Shown here in pieces: positions 7,695 through 16,265 of a stretch of 64,000 bases of DNA. The notes under the pieces are model-generated. The model worked only from the letters and a program-made list of their open reading frames with translations, ran no database searches and had not been told where the DNA came from. Every line of letters begins with the position of its first letter. The stretch's first letter is position 1. The stretch is taken from contig NZ_JAPDOD010000028.1 in NCBI RefSeq assembly GCF_027587205.1, positions 57,546-121,545 on the forward strand. Reading direction: 5' to 3'. A program made the position numbers and the translations under genes. The DNA comes from Solirubrobacter ginsenosidimutans. GTDB taxonomy: Bacteria; Actinomycetota; Thermoleophilia; Solirubrobacterales; Solirubrobacteraceae.

Positions 7695-9500
7695 TCAATT
7701 CCCAACGACGGCGGTACGCCGGTAGACCACGGTCGAGTCGGCGCCGTTCACGCGCGTGAAGCCGGGCGGTGTGTCGCCGAGCTCGCGGACGAGCCGCACC
7801 GGACCGGAGTCCTCGTCGGTCCACCCGTGCTCCATGAACAGCGCGTCGTGGAGCACCACGTGGCCGTCCGGCGCGACGAAGGGCGTCCACTCCTCCCAGT
7901 CGCGCTTGACCGCGTCGTAGGCGTGGTCGCCGTCGATGAACAGGAAGTCGATCGGCGCGCGCCACCCGCGGACGGCTTCGGTGCTCAGCTGGCGCAGCCA
8001 GTGCACCGTCACGCCCTTGCGGCTCGCCTTGCCCACGAGCCGGCGCGCGGTGACGAGCGAGAAGCTGACGCCGACCCGGCCCTTGGGGTAGGGGTCGATG
8101 AGGTGCAGCGTGGCGTCGTGCGCGACGACGTTGGCCAGCTCGTACGCCGAGCCGCCCTCGGAGACCCCGATCTCGACGACGCAGCGCGCCCCCGCTCCGT
8201 ACTTGACCAGCAGCGCGGCCTCGCGCTCGGAATGCTCCGCCGCGGGCCGGCGCAGGCCGGCCGCCGCAACCACCCGGTGGCGCTGCCAGCCGAGATCCGG
8301 ACGGTGAAGTATCGCCTGTGTCATGTGCTCTCCTGTGCGCGGCCGGTGCAGGGATCGGTAGTACGCCCGCAGCGCTTGCTGCGCCGTGCGCTGCCACGTG
8401 AAGTGCCGCGCCGTCTCACGCGCGCGGGCGCCGAGGTCGGCCCGTAGCGCCGGGTCCGAGGCCAGGCGGCCGAGCGCCGTCGCGAGCGAACGGGCGTCGC
8501 CGGCCCCGACGAGCAATGCGCCGGCGCGCTCGGGCTCGGCGGCGCCGAAGATCTCGCGATGCCCGCGGGCGTCGCTGACCACGCACGCGAGCCCGGCCGC
8601 CGCGGCCTCGAGCGTCGACAGCGGCATGCCCTCAAACCACGACGGCAGCACGTACGCGTCGTGGTCGGCGAGCAGCTCACGCAGGGCCGCGCGCTCGAAG
8701 CGCGGCACGACGGAGACCGAGGCGCGAGCCGGCTGCGGGAAGGCGTCGAGGACCGCGGTCTCCGGCACCGAGGCGCCGAGCACCGAGAGCCGCGCGTCAG
8801 GGAAGCGCCGGCTGGTCTCGGCCCACGCCTCGACCAGCTCGGGCACCCCCTTGCGATCGATCCAGGTGCCGATGAACGCCGCGCGCAGCGGCCCGCCCGC
8901 AGCGGGCGGCGGCGCCGCGAAGAACCCGGGTTCGACGCCGGTCGTCGCGATCGTCACCGTCTCCGGATCGCGTCCGCGCTCGATCAGGAACGCGGCATCG
9001 TCGGAGTTGAGGACGATGACCGCGTCGGCATGCTTGAGCGCGTAGCGCGATTGCGGGAGCCGCGTCAGCGGGACCGAGAGGCGCGATTTCCGGCTGACCC
9101 GCCTGCCCTTGGCGCGCGCACGCGCCAGCAGGGCATGCCAGTACGGCTCGTCGAGGCCGTGCGACTGGACGACGCAGGGCGGCATCCCGCGTCCGCCCAG
9201 CAGCTTGCGCAGCCAGCAGTAGACCGCCGCGCTGGACTCGTGGATCTCGACGACGTCGATCGGGTGCCGCCGCGCCAGCGCGCGGCAGCGCAGCGCGATC
9301 GCGAACGGCGCGACGAACCGGCGGGCAACCGGGGGAACACGTTCAGTGAGGATGTCGCGGCTGAACAGGTACAGCACGCGGTGACCGCCGCGCGTCAATT
9401 CCGCGCCGCTCTGCAGCATGAAGCCGGTCATCCCGCCGTTGGCGTCGGCCTCGACGTCGGCGACCTTCAGAACGGTGAGGCGTTCCTTGGCAGGAGGCAT
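7695..9500 (-). CDS. GT4 glycosyltransferase fused to a class I SAM methyltransferase
   Basis: 601 aa. Residues 1-390 are a GT4 transferase (FEGMPLSTLEAAAAGLACVV gives the E-X7-E site). Residues 393-601 are a Methyltransf_24/CmcI-like domain with CVVEIGVSEGGSAYELAN (SAM loop), LIDPYPKG and FLFIDGDHAYDAV. Met393 (ATG at 8324) is preceded by AGGAGA at Shine-Dalgarno distance, so the methyltransferase may also be made alone. Likely adds a sugar and an O-methyl group to the polysaccharide. The stop TGA lies in the arm of element A. Last gene of the 13111-to-7695 operon. Confidence 0.82.
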   Translation of the reverse strand: MPPAKERLTVLKVADVEADANGGMTGFMLQSGAELTRGGHRVLYLFSRDILTERVPPVARRFVAPFAIALRCRALARRHPIDVVEIHESSAAVYCWLRKLLGGRGMPPCVVQSHGLDEPYWHALLARARAKGRRVSRKSRLSVPLTRLPQSRYALKHADAVIVLNSDDAAFLIERGRDPETVTIATTGVEPGFFAAPPPAAGGPLRAAFIGTWIDRKGVPELVEAWAETSRRFPDARLSVLGASVPETAVLDAFPQPARASVSVVPRFERAALRELLADHDAYVLPSWFEGMPLSTLEAAAAGLACVVSDARGHREIFGAAEPERAGALLVGAGDARSLATALGRLASDPALRADLGARARETARHFTWQRTAQQALRAYYRSLHRPRTGEHMTQAILHRPDLGWQRHRVVAAAGLRRPAAEHSEREAALLVKYGAGARCVVEIGVSEGGSAYELANVVAHDATLHLIDPYPKGRVGVSFSLVTARRLVGKASRKGVTVHWLRQLSTEAVRGWRAPIDFLFIDGDHAYDAVKRDWEEWTPFVAPDGHVVLHDALFMEHGWTDEDSGPVRLVRELGDTPPGFTRVNGADSTVVYRRTAVVGN

Positions 9501-9515
9501 TGCGCGAGGGGGGAC

Positions 9516-10331
9516 TCAGGTCCGGACCCAGCACGCCGCGGGCCCGCGGCCCGGTATCGCGCCAGGGCGGAAGGGGAGGCCGGAGCGGTCGAGCAACGCG
9601 CTGATCGCGTCGGTGTCGGCATGCCCGAGATGGAGCTCGCCCTGAAAGCAGTGGATGCGGTCCAGCCACGACAGGTCGCCGCGGAAGACCGCATCCTCGC
9701 CGCCTTCGATGTCCATCTTCAACAGCACCTGACCGGGGTGGTCCGGGAGCAGGTCGAGGATCGAGGCGATCGACAGGACCTCGACCTCCAGACCTCCCGC
9801 GGTGTCCAGCCGGCCGACATTGGAGTCGCGCTCGCGGCGGAAGCTCGCGCGCCCGTCGACGGGCCCGGCGGCGGCCTCGAGCACCAGCGCCGGCACTCGG
9901 TTCTGCGCGAGGTTGCGGCGCAGGATGGCGGCGTTGGCGGGATCGGGCTCGACGGCGATCACGTAGTCCGGCTTCAGCTGCCGGTGCAGGTACACCGACG
10001 TCAGGCCGATGTTGGCGCCGAGATCCACGACGTAGCGGACGTCGCGCGCCTCCGGGGGCGGGATGTAGGCGCCCTCGATCCAGATCTCGCGGATCGCCTG
10101 CAGGTCACCGCGGTTGAGCCGGTAGGTGAGCCGCGAACCGTCGCGCATGCCGATGGTGCGCGCCGTGTCCTCGCGCGGGAGCGACGTGAAGCGCAACGCT
10201 CGATACCAGAGGATGTCCAGCGCGAGCCGCGGGCGGTCCACCGGCTGCAGTCGCTGGGTGACCGTCAGTTCGCGAGCGATGCCTGCGAGGCGGGACAGCG
10301 GCATGACCGTGGGTGTGGTGTCTGCGCTCAT
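9516..10331 (-). CDS. FkbM-family SAM-dependent methyltransferase
   Basis: 271 aa from ATG at 10331. SAM-binding motif YVVDLGANIGLTSVYLHR, then VIAVEPDPANAAILRRNL and VLLKMDIEGGEDAVF, the motif set of FkbM O-methyltransferases that modify glycans and antibiotics. The frame is open further upstream, but that part is low-complexity and lacks family similarity. It sits between the flippase and the GT4-methyltransferase, so methylation of a repeat-unit sugar is the likely job. An 83-base gap separates it from the flippase gene and may hold a secondary promoter. Confidence 0.82.
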   Translation of the reverse strand: MSADTTPTVMPLSRLAGIARELTVTQRLQPVDRPRLALDILWYRALRFTSLPREDTARTIGMRDGSRLTYRLNRGDLQAIREIWIEGAYIPPPEARDVRYVVDLGANIGLTSVYLHRQLKPDYVIAVEPDPANAAILRRNLAQNRVPALVLEAAAGPVDGRASFRRERDSNVGRLDTAGGLEVEVLSIASILDLLPDHPGQVLLKMDIEGGEDAVFRGDLSWLDRIHCFQGELHLGHADTDAISALLDRSGLPFRPGAIPGRGPAACWVRT

Positions 10332-10414
10332 GTGATGACCGGCCGCGGCAGAGCTTACGTACGACCCAGAGCCACATCGCGGGCCAGACTCGCGATGTTC
10401 ACAACGCCACGAAC

Positions 10415-11722
10415 TCATGCGCTGGGCTGGCGGCGTTTGAACCGTGCGGACCGCCGCCGCACCCGGCCGGAGAGCTCCCACGCCCACTGCAGATCCTCCC
10501 GCGACGGCACCAGGTACTGCCGCAGCGATGCCGGCCAGCGCCGCCGCGCCGCCACGAGCTGGAACACGAAGCTCGCGGAGTACGCCACGAGGCTCACGAT
10601 GGCCGCCCCGACCGCGCCGAGCGGGCCGAGCGTCAGCCACAGCCCGCCGACGGTGATCACGAGCGCCAGCCCTTCGGCCAGCGAGGGGACGGCGGGCGCC
10701 CCGTCGCCCTGGAGCGCCGCCCCGATCACGGCGCCGCCGGCCAGCGGGATCGCTGCCGCGAGCAGGATGAACGTCATCAGCGTCGCGGCCCCGAACTCGG
10801 GGCCGAAGAGCACGCGCAGCAGGATCGGCGTCACGGCGGCGATCGCGATCGAGATCGCCGTGGTCGTGAGCAGCGTGATCCGCAGCGTCTGCGGCAGGAT
10901 CGTCTGCCCGGCGGCGGTACGGGTCAGCAGCGGCGGCGTCACCGCGCTCGTGAACGCGGTGCTCGCTCCGGCCAGGCTGGCGGCGACCGCGTAGAGGCCC
11001 AGCTCACGCGACGAGACCGCGGTGATCATCACGAGCTGGTCGAGTCGCACGTTCGCGGTGTAGGCCAGCCCGCCCAGCCACGTCTTGAGCCCCATGACGA
11101 TCCCCTCACGCGCGACGGCGGCGTCGAAGACGGGGCGGCCGCGCTCTGCGAGCAGCGACGCGGCCGGTGCGATCACGAGCACCCCCGCGACCATCGTCGC
11201 CGCGGCGGCGGTGGCCACGGTCAGCCGGCCGACGGCGAACAGCACGACGATGGCCGCGAACGGCACGCCGAACGCGATCGTGCGCGCGACGAGCCAGCGG
11301 TTCCAGCGCTCGAGGCCCTGGAGGCAGGACATCAGCAGGATGCCGAGCATCCAGACGGGGAGCCCGAGAAAGGCGACGATCAGGCAGACGCGAACCGTCT
11401 CCCGGCCCTCGGCGAGCGCCGTCGCGGCGGGCACGGCGAAGGCCGCGCCGATCAGGCCGAGCACCAGCATCACGGCCCCGACGGAGCCGAGGACCTCGTT
11501 GACCGGCCGTCCGCGCGCCGTCTCGCGGTTGGCGTAGTACGGCAGGGCGAGGCTCAAGAGCACCGGCGCCAGTCCCAGCGGCACCAGGATCGCCGCCAGG
11601 TCGCCGCGCCCCTGCGGCCCGAGCGCTCGCGCCAGCAGCGGCCCGGTGAGGAACCCGGTGGCGGCGGTGAGGATGTTGACGACCGCGAGCCGGCCGACCA
11701 CGGCGCTGAGCCGTGGCGTCAT
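10415..11722 (-). CDS. Wzx-like polysaccharide flippase (MATE/MOP superfamily)
   Basis: 435 aa with about twelve to fourteen hydrophobic helices. The N-terminus LTAATGFLTGPLLARALGPQ and the internal GLERWNRW are typical of oligosaccharide flippases (Polysacc_synt/MVF-like). It should move lipid-linked repeat units across the inner membrane to the polymerase and ligase encoded nearby. Ten bases separate it from the nucleotidyltransferase gene upstream, so the two are co-transcribed. Confidence 0.87.
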   Translation of the reverse strand: MTPRLSAVVGRLAVVNILTAATGFLTGPLLARALGPQGRGDLAAILVPLGLAPVLLSLALPYYANRETARGRPVNEVLGSVGAVMLVLGLIGAAFAVPAATALAEGRETVRVCLIVAFLGLPVWMLGILLMSCLQGLERWNRWLVARTIAFGVPFAAIVVLFAVGRLTVATAAAATMVAGVLVIAPAASLLAERGRPVFDAAVAREGIVMGLKTWLGGLAYTANVRLDQLVMITAVSSRELGLYAVAASLAGASTAFTSAVTPPLLTRTAAGQTILPQTLRITLLTTTAISIAIAAVTPILLRVLFGPEFGAATLMTFILLAAAIPLAGGAVIGAALQGDGAPAVPSLAEGLALVITVGGLWLTLGPLGAVGAAIVSLVAYSASFVFQLVAARRRWPASLRQYLVPSREDLQWAWELSGRVRRRSARFKRRQPSA

Positions 11723-11732
11723 CGCCGCCGCG

Positions 11733-12473
11733 TCATGCCCGTACCGCGTGCAGGTGTTCCTCGTACGCGGCGACGCCCTGCGGCATGGCGAGCGAGAAGT
11801 ACGCCGTGCGGTCGATCTCGTGGACGCCGATGCGTGCCTGGCGCAGCACGAGCTCGTTGTAGGCGGGGCAGATGAAGAACCGCCCGTTGACGTGGGCGTC
11901 CTTGCGGATCATCGCCATCGTCGCCTCCAGGAAGCTGCCGCCGCGTGCGAAGTAGTAGGTGCCGGCGGTCGCCAGCGTGCTGATCGGGCGCTTCTCGGCC
12001 GCCTCGACGACCAGCCCGTCCGGCCCCGTGCGCACGTAGGACCAGCGCGGGTGCACGGCGTTGAAGACGACGACACCGCCATCGAGCTCGCGCGCGGCGA
12101 AGTCGTCGACGATCGCGCCGAGGTCGTCCTCGACGATCTGGTCGCCGTTGTAGATCAGCAGCGGCTCCTCGGGGGCGATCTCCTCGATCGCCAGCAGCGC
12201 CGTGCAGGCTGCGCCCGACTCGAGGTCGGGCACGAGCAGGACCGTCGCGCCCGGGACGAGCAGCCGCAGCACGTCGGCGGTACGGAATGCGTCGTCCTCG
12301 GAGCGGCGCACGATGAAGATCGGTCGCGCGCCCGCGTCCAGCAGCGGCCGCAGGCAGCCGACGACGCGTTCGATCAGCGGCAGGCCGTCGATCTCGATCA
12401 GGTTCTTCGGCCAGGCGTGCCCTGCCTCCTCGAAGCGCCCGGAGTCGCCGGCCATCAGGACGAGGACGTTCAT
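11733..12473 (-). CDS. Sugar-phosphate nucleotidyltransferase-like protein
   Basis: 246 aa. The N-terminus VLVLMAGDSGRFEEAG and WPKNLIEIDGLPLIE follow the nucleotide-binding pattern of NTP-transferases (G-x-G-x-R-F, then P-K-x-L). LLIYNGDQIVEDDL gives the metal-binding Asp. The usual LAAG is LMAG, a variant seen in capsule nucleotidyltransferases paired with HAD phosphatases. Probably makes an NDP-sugar precursor. ATG overlaps the stop of the HAD gene (ATGA), so the two steps are made together. The substrate sugar is unknown. Confidence 0.75.
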   Translation of the reverse strand: MNVLVLMAGDSGRFEEAGHAWPKNLIEIDGLPLIERVVGCLRPLLDAGARPIFIVRRSEDDAFRTADVLRLLVPGATVLLVPDLESGAACTALLAIEEIAPEEPLLIYNGDQIVEDDLGAIVDDFAARELDGGVVVFNAVHPRWSYVRTGPDGLVVEAAEKRPISTLATAGTYYFARGGSFLEATMAMIRKDAHVNGRFFICPAYNELVLRQARIGVHEIDRTAYFSLAMPQGVAAYEEHLHAVRA

Positions 12474-13111
12474 GCGACGGCCCCGGCGGTCTCGGCGGCG
12501 CGGATGCGCTCGACGATCCGGTCGTAGACGACGTCCTCGGGCCGCTGTACCACCATCACGTGCGCCCCGGAGGCGCGCCCGGCCTCGATCCCGTGTGGGT
12601 TGTCCTCGAGCACGAGCGTCTCGCTCGGCGCGACGCCCAGGCGCCGCATCGCGACCTGGAAGATCTCGGGATGGGGCTTGGCGTGCTCGACATCCTGGTT
12701 GGACAGGATCACGTCGAGGTACGGCGTGAGGCTCGCGCGCTCCATCATCAGCTCGACGCTCGCGCGCACCGAGTTCGACGCCACCGCGAGCCGCAGCCCG
12801 TCGGCCTTGAGCGTGGAGAGCGCGAACTCGTGCTGGAACATCGGCTTGCACTCGTTGTGGACGATCTGCAGCGTGTACTGCTGCTTGAGCGAGTTGATGA
12901 ACGCGTGCAACTGGCGCGGCAAGCCCCGTTCGAGCGAGAGCATCTCGAGCTTCTTGCGCGTCGGCAGGCCGTCGTAGGTCGCGATGTGGTCGTAGCGGCT
13001 GATCGCGTGCCCGAGCAGCCCGAGCGCGCGGTTGAGCGCCTCGTAGTGCCACTCCTTGGCGTCGATCAGGACGCCGTCCATGTCGAACACGATCGCGCGG
13101 ATCGGAGCCAT
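12470..13111 (-). CDS. HAD-superfamily phosphatase (beta-phosphoglucomutase-like)
   Basis: 213 aa. Motif I FDMDGVLIDAKEW (nucleophile and acid/base Asp at residues 10 and 12), motif II VASNS, motif III lysine in AKPHPEIFQ, motif IV LEDNPHG. The small alpha-helical cap follows motif I. Likely dephosphorylates or mutates a sugar phosphate for the nucleotidyltransferase encoded right after it. First gene of the minus operon. A TAGAGT -10 sits 8 nt before the ATG inside an inverted repeat, suggesting a leaderless, regulated transcript. Confidence 0.82.
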   Translation of the reverse strand: MAPIRAIVFDMDGVLIDAKEWHYEALNRALGLLGHAISRYDHIATYDGLPTRKKLEMLSLERGLPRQLHAFINSLKQQYTLQIVHNECKPMFQHEFALSTLKADGLRLAVASNSVRASVELMMERASLTPYLDVILSNQDVEHAKPHPEIFQVAMRRLGVAPSETLVLEDNPHGIEAGRASGAHVMVVQRPEDVVYDRIVERIRAAETAGAVA

Positions 13112-13115
13112 CCGG

Positions 13116-13132
13116 GCCGACTCTAAGTCGGC
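13116..13132 (-). promoter_or_regulatory. Inverted repeat over the -10 of the HAD operon
   Basis: Arms GCCGACT (13116-13122) and AGTCGGC (13126-13132) around CTA. On the minus strand the repeat covers TAGAGT (13125-13120), placed 8 nt before the ATG at 13111. A protein bound here would block the promoter; candidate operator. Confidence 0.5.
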
Positions 13133-13216
13133 ACCTGGGCGCCCACGTTCTCAGCGTGTGAATGTTCACCGGTCCGCTACTTCGTGTCCGCGTGGGTGCC
13201 TCAGGCTCAGCCGCAT

Positions 13217-14137
13217 ATGGCGCCGCGCCCCCGCATCTCCGTCGTCGTTCCGGTCTTCAATGGCGCCCGCGATCTCGGCGGCTGTCTGGAGTCGATCCGG
13301 GTCGCGCTGACGCGGGTGCCGCGCTCACGGATCGAGGTGATCGTGTGCGACAACTGGTCGACCGACGCCTCGCGCGAGATCGCCGAGCGCGCGGGGCTGT
13401 CGTGCGACTACCGGATCATGCGTCCCGCGCAGCACGAGCCCAACCGCACGCGCAACTGGCGCGCCGGGCTCGCGCAGGCGCGCGCCGACTGGATGATGAT
13501 GCTGCACGCCGACGACGTGCTCGCCCCAGGCGGCCTCGCCGCCCTGCTGCGGGCCATCGAGCGGCCCGAAGCCGAGCGCGCGACGCTGATCGGCGGCCGC
13601 CACCGGACGTTCCGCGAGCCCGGCGAGCCCGACGGCGGGCTGCATCCGTACTGGCCCGCGACCTCGCTGCTGCCCGGCTCGCTGCTGGTCCGTTCCGTGC
13701 TCCCGCTGCACTGTCCGTTCGTGCCGTTCCTGCTCATGCGACGTAAGGCCTACGAGGCGGTCGACGGCCTCGACGAGCGGTGGGAGCTCGTGCAGGACTG
13801 GGAGCTGTGGATGCGGCTGCTCGGGCGCGGCGACGTGCTCTTCGTGCCGGACGAGATCGGCTGGTGGCGCGTGCATCCGACCTCGCCGCGCTACCGCGAG
13901 ATCAACGCGCGCGAGCACGTCGAGCTCGCGCGGCGCGTGGCGCCGCGCGCGCTGCCCGTGGCGCTGGCGCGCGCCGCCGTGCACCTCGACGGGCTCGACG
14001 CCGACACGCCCTGGCTCAACGGCGACCGGCTCCCGACCGTCGACGCCGCCAACGCGTCCCTGCGGCGCACGCTGCGCCTCGTCTCGGCGCGGCTGTACGC
14101 GCTGCGCGCGGTCGGCGTCGTGCGCCGCGTGCTGTGA
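13217..14137 (+). CDS. GT2-family glycosyltransferase
   Basis: 306 aa from ATG 13217; a GTG at 13184 would add 11 residues. GT-A fold: ISVVVPVFNGARDLGGCLES at the N-terminus, VIVCDNWSTDAS (nucleotide-binding Asp), MLHADDVLAP in the DXD position, and WELVQDWELWMRLLGRGD near the acceptor site. Cytoplasmic sugar transfer to the growing repeat unit. First gene of the plus block 13217-16265 and divergent from the HAD operon. Its stop overlaps the next start (GTGA). Confidence 0.85.
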   Translation: MAPRPRISVVVPVFNGARDLGGCLESIRVALTRVPRSRIEVIVCDNWSTDASREIAERAGLSCDYRIMRPAQHEPNRTRNWRAGLAQARADWMMMLHADDVLAPGGLAALLRAIERPEAERATLIGGRHRTFREPGEPDGGLHPYWPATSLLPGSLLVRSVLPLHCPFVPFLLMRRKAYEAVDGLDERWELVQDWELWMRLLGRGDVLFVPDEIGWWRVHPTSPRYREINAREHVELARRVAPRALPVALARAAVHLDGLDADTPWLNGDRLPTVDAANASLRRTLRLVSARLYALRAVGVVRRVL

Positions 14138-15105
14138 GCGCGGGGCTGGTCGTCTACCGCGCGCTCGGCGGCATCGACGCGATCGACGAGCACTCGCGGC
14201 GGCTGGTCGGGGCGCTGCGCGCCGCCGGCGTCGAGGCCCGCTACGTCCCCGAGGGGCTCGGGGGTGTCCGCGGGACCCGCGCGCCGTGGGTGCTCCTGCA
14301 GTACAACCCGTTCCGGTTCGGCCGCGCCGGCTTCGCGCCGCGGCTGCTCGCCCAGGCGCTCGCGCTGCACGCGCCGCTCGCGCTGATGGTGCACGAGGCC
14401 TGGATCGACATCCGCGACGCGCGCTCGCTGCTGATCGGTGGCTGGCAACGGGCGCAGCTGCGCGCGCTGCTGCTGCGGGCGGGGACGGTGCTCGCGAACA
14501 CCCAGTCGCTGGCCGCCGAGCTCGGTGCCACGCACGTGCCGGTCAGCTCGAACATCACGCCGCTGCCGGTCTCGAAAGCGATGGCGCGTCAGCGGCTCGG
14601 CCTCGGCGACGGGCTCGTGGTCGGCCTGTTCGGGCGCTCGAACCCGAGCCGCGCGCTGGACCACGCGGAGACCGCCGTCGCCGCCCTGGAGCCACAGACG
14701 GTGCTGAACCTCGGCGCCGACGCGCCGTCGCTGAACGCACCCGGGGAGGTCCGCACGCCGGGCGCCCAGGCGCCGGACGAGCTGTCGCTCGCGCTGCGCG
14801 CCTGCGACCTGCTGCTGTTGCCGTTGACCGACGGCGTGTCGACGAAGCGCACCACGTTGATGGCCGCGCTCGCGCACGGCGTGCCCGTCGTGGGCCTGGA
14901 CGGTCAGCGGACCGACGCCATGCTGCGTTCGGGGCCGTTGACGCTCACGCCCGCCGGCGACCCGCAGGCCTTCGCCCGGGCCGCGGTCGCGCTCGCCGCC
15001 GACCGCGACCGGCTGCGCGCGCAGGGCGAGGCCGGGCGGCGCCTGTACGAGCGCGAGTTCGACTGGCCGCACGTGGCCCGGCGCGTCGCGGCGGCGCTCG
15101 GTTGA
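14134..15105 (+). CDS. GT-B glycosyltransferase, divergent
   Basis: 323 aa, start GTG overlapping the previous stop. The second Rossmann domain reads VVGLFGRSNPSRALDHAE, then ACDLLLLPLTDGVSTKRTTL and ALAHGVPVVGLDG, the layout of GT4 transferases. The first Glu of the E-X7-E signature is replaced around STKRTTL, so donor binding may differ from neighbours. The N-terminal half is short. Translationally coupled on both sides. A transferase role in the locus is inferred from fold and context. Confidence 0.7.
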   Translation: MSAGLVVYRALGGIDAIDEHSRRLVGALRAAGVEARYVPEGLGGVRGTRAPWVLLQYNPFRFGRAGFAPRLLAQALALHAPLALMVHEAWIDIRDARSLLIGGWQRAQLRALLLRAGTVLANTQSLAAELGATHVPVSSNITPLPVSKAMARQRLGLGDGLVVGLFGRSNPSRALDHAETAVAALEPQTVLNLGADAPSLNAPGEVRTPGAQAPDELSLALRACDLLLLPLTDGVSTKRTTLMAALAHGVPVVGLDGQRTDAMLRSGPLTLTPAGDPQAFARAAVALAADRDRLRAQGEAGRRLYEREFDWPHVARRVAAALG

Positions 15106-16265
15106 TGGACGTCACGCTCGTCGCGCATCACATCGGCCCGGTCGGCGGGATGGAGCTGCAGGTGGCGCAGCTCGCGACCGGGCTGCTCGCGCGCGGCCAT
15201 CGCGTAACGACGATCGCGCAGGCGAGCGAGCTGCCCGAGCACGAGCTCCTGACCAGGCTCCGCGTGCCGGTGCGGCGAGTGCCCTTTGCCCTGTTCTACC
15301 CGTGGTTCGCCGCCGCCGCCGCACCGCTCGTCGCGCGCCACGCACGTGGGATCGTCCACACCGCGGGGGCGATCGTCCCGAACGCGGTCGACGTCGCCAC
15401 GATCCACTTCCTGCATCGCGCCTACGCCGAGCTGCACACCGCGCCGCGCGTCAGCCGCGACACCGCGGCGCATCGTCTCAACGCGCGCGCGTCCCGTGCG
15501 CTCAGCCTCACGGCCGAGCGGCTCGCGTACCGCCCGGCGCGACTGCGTTCGGTCGTCGCCGTCTCCGGCGGCGTGCGCCGCGAGGTCGAGCGGTGGTTCC
15601 CCGGTGTGCCTGCGACCACGATCCCGCACGGCGTCGACCTCGAGCGCTTCCGGCCCGACGCGCCGCGCCGCGCCGCCGAGCGGCGCCGGCTGGGGATCGC
15701 GCCGGACGCGCTGGTGGCCGTCTTCGTCGGCGGCGACTGGCCGCGCAAGGGCCTCACGCACGCGATCCGCGCCGTCGCCGCGGCCGCGCGGTGGCAGCTG
15801 CTGGTGATCGGGCGCGGCGACGAGGCGGCGTTCGCGCGCGTCGCCGCCGAGGCGGGCGCGGGCGAGCGGGTGCACTTCCTCGGCGTCTCGCGCGACACGG
15901 CGGCGCAGTACGCCGCCGCCGACGCGTTCGTCCTGCCCACCCGCTACGAGACGTTCTCGCTCGTGACCTACGAGGCGGCCGCGTCAGGGCTGCCGCTGCT
16001 GGTGACGCGGGTCAGCGGCCCGGACGAGCTGATCGTCGAGGGCGTCAACGGCGCGTTCATCGGTGACGACGCAGCCGTCACCGCGCGCTGGCTGGAGCGG
16101 CTCGCCGATCCTGAACTGCGCGCGCGCCTCGGCGCGGCGGCGCGCGCGGCGGCCGCGCCGTACTCCTGGGACGCGGTCGTGGACCGCCACGTGGAGCTCT
16201 ACGCGGAGCTGGCGGCTGCGCGCAACGCTGCACGCAGCGCGGCGGGCCGCTCGATCAGCCAGTAG
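15105..16265 (+). CDS. GT4-family glycosyltransferase
   Basis: 386 aa. The N-terminal domain has IGPVGGMELQVAQLATGLLA, and the central part ATTIPHGVDLERFRP is typical of GT4. The C-terminal domain has RYETFSLVTYEAAASGLPLL (E-X7-E). ATG shares one base with the previous TGA. Its last 67 bases overlap, antisense, the 3' end of the O-antigen ligase gene at 16199-17749. It ends the plus transferase block. Confidence 0.87.
   Translation: MDVTLVAHHIGPVGGMELQVAQLATGLLARGHRVTTIAQASELPEHELLTRLRVPVRRVPFALFYPWFAAAAAPLVARHARGIVHTAGAIVPNAVDVATIHFLHRAYAELHTAPRVSRDTAAHRLNARASRALSLTAERLAYRPARLRSVVAVSGGVRREVERWFPGVPATTIPHGVDLERFRPDAPRRAAERRRLGIAPDALVAVFVGGDWPRKGLTHAIRAVAAAARWQLLVIGRGDEAAFARVAAEAGAGERVHFLGVSRDTAAQYAAADAFVLPTRYETFSLVTYEAAASGLPLLVTRVSGPDELIVEGVNGAFIGDDAAVTARWLERLADPELRARLGAAARAAAAPYSWDAVVDRHVELYAELAAARNAARSAAGRSISQ

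Noticed and set aside
10332..10640. N-terminal extension of the FkbM gene
   Set aside because: Open frame but Ala/Arg/Gly low complexity and overlapping the end of the flippase gene; ATG 10331 gives the normal family length.
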